Shown here: positions 34,852 to 43,100 of the stretch, piece after piece
Position numbering within the stretch: position 1 is the stretch's first letter
Layout of the letters: each line of letters begins with the position of its first letter
Notes under the pieces: model-generated
Told to the model about the DNA's origin: nothing
The model's database searches: none
Seen by the model: only the letters and a program-made list of their open reading frames with translations
Assembly (NCBI GenBank): GCA_016209885.1
Contig: JACQVF010000042.1
Location: forward strand, 19,938 to 83,937
Length of the DNA stretch: 64,000 bases
DNA from: Gemmatimonadota bacterium
GTDB taxonomy: Bacteria; Gemmatimonadota; Gemmatimonadetes; Longimicrobiales; Gaopeijiaceae
Direction of reading: 5' to 3'
Position numbers and translations under genes: made by a program

Positions 34852-36840
34852 ATGCCGGAGCCCCTCGCCTATGTGCTCGTGGCGTCGCTCGCGCTGGTGC
34901 TGGCGCTCCTGCTCCCGTTCTCGTTCCACCGCGCCCACCTGCTGTGGATCTCGGCCCGGCGGCCCGACCGCTGTGAGCCGCGGACCTGGGAGGGCGATCT
35001 TCCCTTCGTGACGATCCAGCTTCCGGTTTACAACGAGCTCCTGGTCGTGCGGCGGCTCATCGATGCGGCATGCCGCGTGGACTATCCTCGCGACCGGCTC
35101 GAGATCCAGGTTCTCGACGACTCGACGGACCGGACGTCCGCCGTGGTGGCCGAACGGGTGCGCACCTGGCGGTCCCGCGGTGTGCGGATCCGGCACCTGC
35201 GGCGCGGGGCGCGCGCGGGCTACAAGGCCGGCGCGCTCGCCCATGGCCTCGCCCACACCCGCGCCGAGTTCCTGGTGGTGCTCGACGCCGACTTCGTGGC
35301 GCAGCCCAACTTGGTCCACCGGCTGCTCCCGCCGTTTCGCGATCCGCGCGTCGGCATGGTGCAGGCGAGGTGGGAGCATCTGAACGAGGAAGAGAGCTGG
35401 CTCACGCGGGGGCAGGCGCTGCTCCTGGATGGCCATTTCCTGTTCGAGCAGTACGGCCGCTACACGGCGGGGCGCTTCCTCAACTTCAACGGCACGGCGG
35501 GGATGTGGCGCCGTCGCTGCCTCGAGGACGCTGGCGGCTGGCAGGCGGATACGCTGACGGAGGATCTGGACGTCAGCTATCGCGCGCAGATGCGCGGCTG
35601 GCGCTTCGTGTTCCTGGCGGACTACGCGGTGCCGAGCGAGCTTCCGGCCGACGTCGGCGCGTTCGAGGTGCAGCAGCGGCGGTGGTCGCAGGGCGCGATC
35701 CAGACGGCGCGGAAGCTGCTTCCCGCGCTGCTGCGCGGTCCGTGGCCGTGGCCCGTGAAGCTGGAGGCGGTGGCGCATCTCTGCGGACACCTGGCCTATC
35801 CCCTCACGCTCGCCCTGGGACTGCTCCTCTACCCCTCCGCGCTCGCGCGCCAGACCCTGGGCTGGCATGCCTTGTGGGGGATCGACATCGTCCTGTTCGC
35901 GGCGGCAACCGTTCCCTTCGCGGCCTTCTACTGCGCCGCCGGGCGGCGACGTGGCCACGGGTGGGAGGCGCTCGTGCCGCGCGTGGCCGTCGCCCTGGCG
36001 ACGGGGCTCGGGCTCACCGCGCCGGTCAGCCGCGCGGTCCTGCGAGGGCTCCTGGGGCGCCGGGACGCGTTCCTGCGGACGCCCAAGCGCGGTGACGCGC
36101 GCAGGCGCCGCACGCGCTACTCCCGCGGGAGCGGGGCCGGGGACACAGCGCTGAAGCTGGCCCTGGGGGCGACGATGGCCGGCTACGCGGTCGCGGCGGT
36201 GGCGGCCGGACTGTACGGGTCGCTGCCGTTCATCCTGCTGTTCGCGTCCGGGTACCTGGCCCTCGGGCTCGGTGGGTTGCGCGGGGCGGCGCTCGCGACC
36301 GAGCGACGCTCACGAGTCGCGACCGCCCTCGCCCCGGCGGCCGCGAACGCCATCGTAGACGAGCAGCAGAAGGAACGGCGCCCAGATGGCGAGGCGCGCC
36401 CAGAGTGGGTGCGGCCACAGGCCCGTGCGGCCGTACTCCGCGTGGCCCCAGTAGGCGAGGAAGACGAGCCCGCTGAGGAGGAGCCATGGACGACTCTGCC
36501 GCAGCGCCGCGATCGGCAGCAGCCAGAGCACGTACCACGGGTGGACGGTCGGCGAGAGGACGAGACCCGCGCCCAGAATCCAGAGCAGGGCGCGCTCCGC
36601 GGAGAGGCCCGCGAGCGTGGCGCCGGCGATGACGCCCGCGAGCACGACCGCGCACGCGAGCTTGGCGGCGTCGAGGGAGGGCAGGACGGCGGCCGCCAGA
36701 GCGAAGAGACCGTCATTGAAGCGCCAGTGGCGCAGGTAGGCGCCGAGCCCGGTCCAGAGCTTCGCGCCCGCCGAGAGATAGGGCGCATAGAGAAGCACGG
36801 CCGTGACGGTGAACGAAGCGGCGAGGCGTGCGCCGCCTGA
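34852..36840 (+). CDS. Membrane glycosyltransferase family 2 (cellulose-synthase-like) with odd C-terminal extension
   Basis: Processive GT2-like enzyme. After one TM helix (about 8-28) the catalytic domain has the D,D,D,Q-x-x-R-W set: LDDSTDRT, VVLDADF, TLTEDLDVSYRAQM and EVQQRRWSQGA. Several TM helices follow (about 310-480), ending in LPFILLFASGYLALGLGGL. The enzyme transfers a sugar from a nucleotide donor to a growing glycan or lipid at the membrane. The frame does not stop there: it runs another 176 codons to 36840, antisense to the end of the next gene, with a charged low-complexity sequence. The last 530 bp are therefore probably a read-through tail from loss of the original stop or a sequencing error. 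GGGAG lies 8 nt before the ATG. Confidence 0.85.
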   Translation: MPEPLAYVLVASLALVLALLLPFSFHRAHLLWISARRPDRCEPRTWEGDLPFVTIQLPVYNELLVVRRLIDAACRVDYPRDRLEIQVLDDSTDRTSAVVAERVRTWRSRGVRIRHLRRGARAGYKAGALAHGLAHTRAEFLVVLDADFVAQPNLVHRLLPPFRDPRVGMVQARWEHLNEEESWLTRGQALLLDGHFLFEQYGRYTAGRFLNFNGTAGMWRRRCLEDAGGWQADTLTEDLDVSYRAQMRGWRFVFLADYAVPSELPADVGAFEVQQRRWSQGAIQTARKLLPALLRGPWPWPVKLEAVAHLCGHLAYPLTLALGLLLYPSALARQTLGWHALWGIDIVLFAAATVPFAAFYCAAGRRRGHGWEALVPRVAVALATGLGLTAPVSRAVLRGLLGRRDAFLRTPKRGDARRRRTRYSRGSGAGDTALKLALGATMAGYAVAAVAAGLYGSLPFILLFASGYLALGLGGLRGAALATERRSRVATALAPAAANAIVDEQQKERRPDGEARPEWVRPQARAAVLRVAPVGEEDEPAEEEPWTTLPQRRDRQQPEHVPRVDGRREDETRAQNPEQGALRGEARERGAGDDAREHDRARELGGVEGGQDGGRQSEETVIEAPVAQVGAEPGPELRARREIGRIEKHGRDGERSGEACAA

Positions 36841-37626
36841 TCGCACCAGGGGCGGCAGCGCGGCCGCGGGCGCGAATTTCGTGAGCGCGGCGAGGGCCGC
36901 GGCGGCGCCGGTGGCCACTGGGCGTCCGGCGAGGAACAGCAGGAGCGTGAGGGCGAAGAGCCCGAGCGATTCGAGGTGCGCGCTCCACGCGGTCTCCACG
37001 ATGAGGAGCGGCGAGGCGAGGTAGAGGAACTCCACGAGGGTCGGGTTTCGTCCGCCTGCGCGGGCGATGCGGTGGAGCAGAAGCGCGGTGGCCAGATCGA
37101 AGGCGAGCCACAGGAGCTTCGCGAGCAGGACCGTCCCGCCCAGGAGGGCGATGGCAAGGAAGGCGTACTGTGCGACGGGCGGGTAGATCGTGGGCACCTC
37201 CGGGTGGTTGATGAGTGCGTGCCACGGCGTGCGGAGCGGCGCTAGCTCGGGGGCGGACGGCGGATACAGGTACGGACTCAGCCCGTGGCGCTGGAGGTGC
37301 CCATCCCAGAGGTAACGGTAGACGTCGTCCGAGAGCACCGGCGCGCGCGGAAGCAGGAGGGCGCGCGTGGCGAGCGCGTACGCCCAGGTCCAGGGCCGCG
37401 TCCCGGGCTCTGCGGCTCGCGCCACGGCGCGAGCGCCGAGGGCGTAGGCGATGAAGGCCATCGCGTAGAGCAGGATTCCGGGGAAGGGGACGGGTGGACC
37501 GGGCCAGTATGCGAGTAGGGCCAGGCATCCGAGCTCGATCGTCGCCCAGAGGAGGAACGCGGGCGTGGGAGGCGCGTCGCGTCGAACGTCCGCGCCCGTG
37601 TCTGACTCTTCAGCAGGGAGCGTCAT
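36310..37626 (-). CDS. Polytopic membrane glycosyltransferase (GT87/DUF2029-like)
   Basis: A 438-residue protein with about ten TM helices and the features of GT-C polyprenol-phosphate-mannose-dependent transferases: an acidic pair after the first luminal loop (APVLSDDVYRYLWDGHL), an aromatic/Pro-rich loop (PYLYPPSAPELAPL and PTIYPPVAQYAFLAIALLGG) and HPWYVLWLLP near the C-terminus. It would add a sugar from a lipid-linked donor on the outer face of the inner membrane. The start ATG shares bases with the ATG of the divergent GT2 gene (37624-37627). The 3' end overlaps the upstream GT2 frame by 531 bp. Together the three sugar-transfer genes suggest a surface glycan or glycolipid locus. Confidence 0.85.
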   Translation of the reverse strand: MTLPAEESDTGADVRRDAPPTPAFLLWATIELGCLALLAYWPGPPVPFPGILLYAMAFIAYALGARAVARAAEPGTRPWTWAYALATRALLLPRAPVLSDDVYRYLWDGHLQRHGLSPYLYPPSAPELAPLRTPWHALINHPEVPTIYPPVAQYAFLAIALLGGTVLLAKLLWLAFDLATALLLHRIARAGGRNPTLVEFLYLASPLLIVETAWSAHLESLGLFALTLLLFLAGRPVATGAAAALAALTKFAPAAALPPLVRSGGARLAASFTVTAVLLYAPYLSAGAKLWTGLGAYLRHWRFNDGLFALAAAVLPSLDAAKLACAVVLAGVIAGATLAGLSAERALLWILGAGLVLSPTVHPWYVLWLLPIAALRQSRPWLLLSGLVFLAYWGHAEYGRTGLWPHPLWARLAIWAPFLLLLVYDGVRGRRGEGGRDS

Positions 37627-38332
37627 GATCTCCGGTCACCGCGTGGCCGTGCTCATCCCGGCGTACGACGAGGAGGCTTCGCTCCCGGGGGTGCTGGCGG
37701 CCATGCCGCGTGCGGTCGTGGACGAGGTGGTCGTGGTGGACAACGGGTCGCGGGACGCGACCGCCGCCGTGGCGGCGCGCCACGGGGCGACCGTGGTGCA
37801 GGAGCCGCGGCGCGGGTATGGCGCCGCCTGCCTGGCGGGTGTGCGGCGTCTCGCCAGCGGTGAGCTGCCCGACATCGTCCTCTTCGTCGATGCGGACTGG
37901 AACGGTGACCCGGCCGAGGTGGAGCGTGTCGTCGGTCCCGTGGTGGCGGGCACTGCGGATCTGGTGATCGGCGCGCGGATGGGCGCCGAGAACAGGAGCG
38001 CCATGCCGTGGCACGCGCGGGCGGGCAACCGCTTCGTGCTCGAGCTCGTGCGTACGCTCTTCGGGCACCGGTTCGCGGACCTGGGGCCATTCCGTGCGAT
38101 CCGGTTCACGTCACTACTCGCGCTGCATATGGACGACCGCGACTGGGGCTGGACGTTACAGATGCAGATCCGCGCCGCGGAGCTCGGCCTGCGTGTGCTC
38201 GAGGTCCCGGTGGCGCATCGCCGCCGCGCCATCGGCCGCTCGAAGATCTCCGGCAGCGTAACGGGGTCGGCGCGCGCCGGCGCGAAGATGCTGTACACGC
38301 TCGCGCGGGAGCGGCTGGCGACCCGCTCATGA
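37625..38332 (+). CDS. Glycosyltransferase family 2 (DPM1/polyprenyl-phosphate transferase-like)
   Basis: A soluble or peripheral 235-residue GT-A enzyme. Motifs: VAVLIPAYDEEASLPGVL, VVVDNGSRDAT (nucleotide Asp), LFVDADWNGDP (DxD metal site) and ELGLRVLEVPVAHRRR. The last pattern with RSKISGSVTG is typical of dolichol/undecaprenyl-phosphate glycosyltransferases, which load a lipid carrier for GT-C enzymes such as the divergent neighbour. The ATG at 37625 is preferred, with AGGGAG 4 nt upstream; an upstream GTG at 37565 would run inside the neighbour's coding sequence. The 3' end overlaps the hydrolase gene by 6 bp tail to tail. Confidence 0.88.
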   Translation: MISGHRVAVLIPAYDEEASLPGVLAAMPRAVVDEVVVVDNGSRDATAAVAARHGATVVQEPRRGYGAACLAGVRRLASGELPDIVLFVDADWNGDPAEVERVVGPVVAGTADLVIGARMGAENRSAMPWHARAGNRFVLELVRTLFGHRFADLGPFRAIRFTSLLALHMDDRDWGWTLQMQIRAAELGLRVLEVPVAHRRRAIGRSKISGSVTGSARAGAKMLYTLARERLATRS

Positions 38333-39220
38333 GGTGCCGGCCGGCGACTGTGCCGTGCACCCCGTCTGCTGCAGAAAGTGACGAATCGCCTGAAGCGTCT
38401 CCTCCGGCCGCTCCTCCTGCGGAACGTGGCCGCACCCGTCCAGGACCACAAGCACGGATTCGGGGATCGCGCGATGGAGCCGCTCTCCGAGGGCGAGGGG
38501 GATGATGCGGTCCTCGCGGCCCCAGACGATGAGAGTCGGCACCGTGACGGAGCGGTAGCGCGAGATGAGCGCCTGCGGATCGGGAGGGATGAGCTGCCGC
38601 GCCGACTGGACCAGCGTGCGGCGGCCGGCGCGCGTTGTGAGCGGGCGCGTGTACGCGCGGATCGCGTCCGCGCTGATGCGGTCGTGGCGGTGAAACGCGG
38701 CCTCGAGAGCGCGGCGCACCAGGAACTCCTTTGGCAGGAGCGCGAGAAAAAGCGGGCCCAGGAACGGTCGGGTGGCGAGCCCGATGTAGCGCGGCAGCGG
38801 CTGGGGGTACGCGACGCTGGAGATGAGAATGAGCCGGCGCAGCCGGCCGGGATCGCGGCGAAGCAGGTGCGTGGCGAGCAGCAGCGCCACACCGCCGCCG
38901 TAGGAATGGCCGGCGAGCGTGAGACCCTGGAGGTCATGTGCGCGCACGAACGCGCGCACCCCGGCCGCCTGGTGGAAGGCGGAGTAGCGGCGGTCGCGAG
39001 GCTTGGGCGAGGCGCCGAACCCCTTGAGGTCCAGAAGGAGAACCTGGCGCTCGGCGGCGAGGGGGCCGGCCAGGTGGCGCCAGGTGTAGAGACTGGCGCC
39101 GAACCCGTGGAGGAGGAGGATCGGGTCGCCGGAGCCCCGCACTTCATGGTGCAGCCGGAGGGGCGCGCCGTTTCGGTTCTCGTCCTTCACCACCACCCTC
39201 TCGCACCGTGCCGGTCCCAT
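38327..39220 (-). CDS. Alpha/beta hydrolase
   Basis: A 297-residue alpha/beta-hydrolase fold protein. Oxyanion HG motif LLLHGFGASLYTW, nucleophile elbow LAGHSYGGG (Ser), acid Asp in VWGREDRIIP and His in DGCGHVPQEERPEE form a complete triad. No signal peptide is seen. The substrate class (ester, epoxide or C-C bond) cannot be read from these motifs. The ATG at 39220 lacks an SD; GTG codons about 24-30 nt downstream (VVVKDENRNG) preceded by GAGAGG are alternative starts. It is convergent with the GT2 gene. Confidence 0.88.
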   Translation of the reverse strand: MGPARCERVVVKDENRNGAPLRLHHEVRGSGDPILLLHGFGASLYTWRHLAGPLAAERQVLLLDLKGFGASPKPRDRRYSAFHQAAGVRAFVRAHDLQGLTLAGHSYGGGVALLLATHLLRRDPGRLRRLILISSVAYPQPLPRYIGLATRPFLGPLFLALLPKEFLVRRALEAAFHRHDRISADAIRAYTRPLTTRAGRRTLVQSARQLIPPDPQALISRYRSVTVPTLIVWGREDRIIPLALGERLHRAIPESVLVVLDGCGHVPQEERPEETLQAIRHFLQQTGCTAQSPAGTS

Positions 39221-39362
39221 CCCGTGAGCAGCATGCAGCTAAAAGATTGGAGGCCAGCCCGTACGGTCAACCTGCGGCTTTCACAGAGCGGATCGTGATT
39301 CGCCGGTCCGGCCCTGGCGCCGCCCTTGCCAACCCCCGGCACAGCCCCCAATGCTAAGCCGC

Positions 39363-39992
39363 ATGAGCGGCGAGAGACGATGCCCGGCCTGCGGGGCGGG
39401 CGTGGCGGCGGGCGCGGGGGTGTGCGGCGAGTGCGGCGCACAGACGCGGGCGACGGCCGGGGACCTCCGCGCCTTCGCGGAAGCGGAGCGCTCCCGGGAG
39501 CGGCGGCGCAAGCTGGTGGCCGACCTCTACTTCCTCGTCGGCCTGCTCGGCGGCGGTCCGTTGCTGACGCTCGGCCGCATGCAGCTCGGGTTGTTCCTGG
39601 TGCTGGGCGGCGGGCTGGCGTCCGCGGCGCGGCGGTACACCGCCCTCTCCGCGGCTGCGTCGGCCCTGGTGGGCTTCCTCAGCTCCGCGGTGATCGCGGC
39701 GGCGGTGCTGGAGCCGAGGGGACCGACTCCCGGCGCGGAGGCGGCGGCGGAGCCCGAGCGGCGGGCGTACGCGGACGAGCTGGCCGCCCGCTACGATGCG
39801 CGAGGTGTGACGGTCGAGCCGCGGGGGCCGGGGCTCATCACGGTCTGGTTCACGGTGCCGACGGTCGACTCGGTGACGTGCGGAGGGCTGCCACTGCCGC
39901 CCGAACGCGACCGCCTGGCCGCGCTGGGGTTCGTCCGGGTCATCGTGGCGGCCCGGGCCGAGACCGGCGGGCTCTGCACGTTCCGGCCGTGA
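39363..39992 (+). CDS. Zinc-ribbon membrane protein of unknown function
   Basis: A 209-residue protein with an N-terminal double-CxxC zinc ribbon (RCPACGAGVAAGAGVCGECG), a charged linker, and two or three hydrophobic segments (about 45-115: LYFLVGLLGGGPLLTLG, LGLFLVLGGGLASA, SALVGFLSSAVIAAAVL). The C-terminal 85 residues form a soluble alpha/beta-like domain ending CTFRP. Zinc-ribbon plus TM proteins of this kind are common in Gemmatimonadota without known role. The start could be the ATG at 39351 or 39363; the latter is closer to the ribbon. No clear SD is present for either. It lies 110 bp upstream of the glutamate dehydrogenase gene. Confidence 0.7.
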   Translation: MSGERRCPACGAGVAAGAGVCGECGAQTRATAGDLRAFAEAERSRERRRKLVADLYFLVGLLGGGPLLTLGRMQLGLFLVLGGGLASAARRYTALSAAASALVGFLSSAVIAAAVLEPRGPTPGAEAAAEPERRAYADELAARYDARGVTVEPRGPGLITVWFTVPTVDSVTCGGLPLPPERDRLAALGFVRVIVAARAETGGLCTFRP

Positions 39993-40035
39993 GAATGCGC
40001 GGCGCGCGTCGCCGGTTGGCTGCGCGCATCGTGGT

Positions 40036-40065
40036 TTGCACTGCGTTTCCGGGACCCGTTATCTT
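40036..40065 (+). promoter_or_regulatory. Possible promoter of the glutamate dehydrogenase gene
   Basis: -35-like TTGCAC (40036-40041) and -10-like TATCTT (40060-40065) at 18-bp spacing, about 37 nt before the ATG at 40102. Both boxes are only partial matches. Confidence 0.35.
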
Positions 40066-40101
40066 TGCGTGGTCGAGTATGAAACGCGAGATGTCGGCCC
40101 G

Positions 40102-43100
40102 ATGAGCGATACGACTGAAGCGGCGCCCAGGGCCACGCGCCCGGAGTCACCCGTCGTTGCTGCCGTCTGCCGCGCGCTGGAGAACGTCGTCGGGGCAGAC
40201 GAGCTCCCGCTGGTCACCCGCGTCGCGCAGATCTTCCTCCGCAAAGTGCCGCCGGAACTGCCCCACGAGCGCGGGCCCGAGGTCATCGCGCGCATGGTCC
40301 TCGGCGGCTTTCGCTTCCTCGACCGCTGCCGCCCCGACCGCGTGGATGCGGAAGTGTTCAACCCGGAGCTGGACAACGAGGGATGGACCGCGCCGGTCAC
40401 GGTGATCCGCACGAACATCTCCGATCGGCCCTTCATCGTCGACACGATCCGGGAATACCTCCACTCCCAGGACGTCCCCATCGAGCACCTCATCTATCCG
40501 ACCTTCCACGTGGGGCGTGATCCGCAGGGCCGGATCGTCGAGATCAGGCCGGCGGCCGAAGGCCCCCAGCGCGAGTCGCTCGTCCACTGCGAGGTGCCGC
40601 GCATCACGGACGAGGCGGAGCGCGCGCGGCTCCGCCGCGAGATCGCGAGTGCCCTCCAGGATGTGGTGCGGGCGACCGACGATTTCGGCGCCATGATCGA
40701 CGCGCTGAACGACACGGTGGCCTACCTGGCCGACCTGGGGCGCCGGCTGCCCGAGCGAGCCGCGGAGATCCACGAGATCCAGGAGTTCCTGCGCTGGCTG
40801 CGCGACGGCGGCATGGTGCTCTTGGGGTTCCGCGCCTACAACATCCTGGACGATGCGAAGCTGAACCGCGCCATCGTGGTGGAGCCCGGCTCCGGGCTCG
40901 GGATCCTGCGCAACGAGGCCACCTCCTCCTTCGCCGAGCCGGTGCCCCTGAACCAGTTGCCCCCGGGGCTTCGCGAGCTCGTGGAGGGCGGACCGCTTCT
41001 CATCATCAACAAGACGAACGCGCTCTCCACCGTCCATCGGCGTGCCCGCATGGACTACGTGGGCGTGAAGAAGCTCGACGAGCAAGCGCGCGTGGCGGGC
41101 GAGTTCCGCTTCCTCGGCCTCTTCACGTCCCAGGCGTACGGCGAGGATGCGGACCGTATCCCGATCCTCCGGGAGAAGCTGCGCCAGATCCTGAAGGACG
41201 CGGGCGCGATCCCGGGCACCCACGACTATAAAGAGATCAACACGATCTTCAACTCCATGCCGAAGGAGGAGCTGTTCCTCGCCTCGGCAGCGGAGATCGG
41301 TGCCGACATCCGCGCAGTCCTCACCCTCTATCACACGGGCGAGGTGCGGGTCACGCTGCGGGAGGACCCGCTGCGCCGCGGCGTGTCCGTGATGGTGATC
41401 CTGCCGAAGGACCGGTTCTCGGGGGAGGTGCGCAGGCAGATCGAGGAGGCGTTCGTCAGGCGGTTCCAGGGCGAGGTGCTGAACTACCACCTGGCGCTGG
41501 GTGGCGGTGACCAGGCACGCCTGCATTTCTACATCGCGGTGCCGCCGCAGAAGATCCGCGAGGTCGAGCCCGGCGCGCTCGAGCGGATCGTCCAGGAGCT
41601 CATTCGCACGTGGGTGGACCGCCTGCGGGAAGGCCTGGAGGCGCTGCGCCCGCCCGACGAGGCGCGGCGGCTGGCGCGGCGCTACGGAGAGGCGCTCACG
41701 CCGGAGTACCAGGCGGCGACCGACCCGCGGGCCGCGGTGCGCGATATTCTCGAGCTGGAGGCGATGCACGCCGACGGCCGCTCCGTCGCGATCTCGTTGG
41801 CGAACGGGGAGGACGTGCCGGGGCTCGCCGCAGGCGAGCGGGTCACGAAGCTGAACCTCTACCTGCGGGGCGAGCGGCTGATCCTCTCGGATTTCATGCC
41901 GATTCTGGACAACGTGGGGCTGCGGGTCGTCGCCGTGAGCCCGTTCGAGGTGCTCGGGCGCGGGGTGCCCGACGCGCTGATCTACGTGTTCGCGGTTCAG
42001 GACGCGCAGGGTCAGCCCATCGAGCTGGAGAGCCGCGGGCGCACCCTTTCGGAGGCGATCCTGGCGGTGCGGGCCGGCGACGCGCTCAACGACCCGCTGA
42101 ACGCGCTGGTGCTCCAGGCCGGCCTCCGCTGGCGCGAGGTGGACGTGCTGCGGGCGTATGCCGGGTACGCGTTCCAGCTCGGGGCGGTGCCCAGCCGGCC
42201 GTCGCTGCCCGGTGCGCTCTGTGCCTATCCGAGCGCGGCGAAGCTGCTGTTCCGGCTGTTCGAGACGAAGTTCGACCCGAGCATGGGCCTCAGCGCGGAG
42301 GCGCGCGAGCGGCAGGCGGCGGAGATCCGCACGGAGTTCGCCCGCGCGCTCGATGCCGTGAAGTCGCTGGCGGATGACCGGGCGCTCCGGCGGCTCATGC
42401 TCCTCATCGATGCCACGGTGCGCACGAACTACTACCGCAACGGCGGTGCCGATCCGCACCGCCGGTCGGGCGGTGTCCCGTACATATCGTTCAAGATCGC
42501 GACGAAGGGGCTGGAGGGCTTCATGCGCTCCAAGCTCGTCTTCGAGGTGTGGACGCATTCGGCACGCATGGAGGGGATCCACCTCCGGGGCGCCCGGGTG
42601 GCCCGGGGCGGGATCCGCTACAGCGACCGGCCGGACGACTTCCGCACCGAGATCCTGGGGCTGGTGAAGACCCAGATGGTGAAGAACGCCGTCATCGTAC
42701 CGGGCGGCTCGAAAGGCGGCTTGATCACGCGCCGCAGCTTCGCCCAGCGGGACGCCATGGCCGAGGAGGTGACGGAACAGTACCGCACGCTCGTCCGCGG
42801 GATGCTGGACCTGACCGACAACCTGAAGGACGGCCAGGTGATTCCGCCGCCGGCCACCATCGTGTGGGACGAGCCGGACCCCTACATCGTGGTCGCGGCG
42901 GATAAGGGCACGGCGCACCTGTCGGACGTGGCGAACGCGGTGGCGGCGGAATACGAGTTCTGGCTCGCCGACGCTTTCGCGTCCGGCGGCTCGCACGGCT
43001 ACGACCACAAGAAGGTGGGGATCACGGCGCGGGGCGTGTGGGAGAGCGTGAGGCGCCATTTTCGGGAGAAGGGGAAAGACATCCAGCGCGAGCCGTTCAC

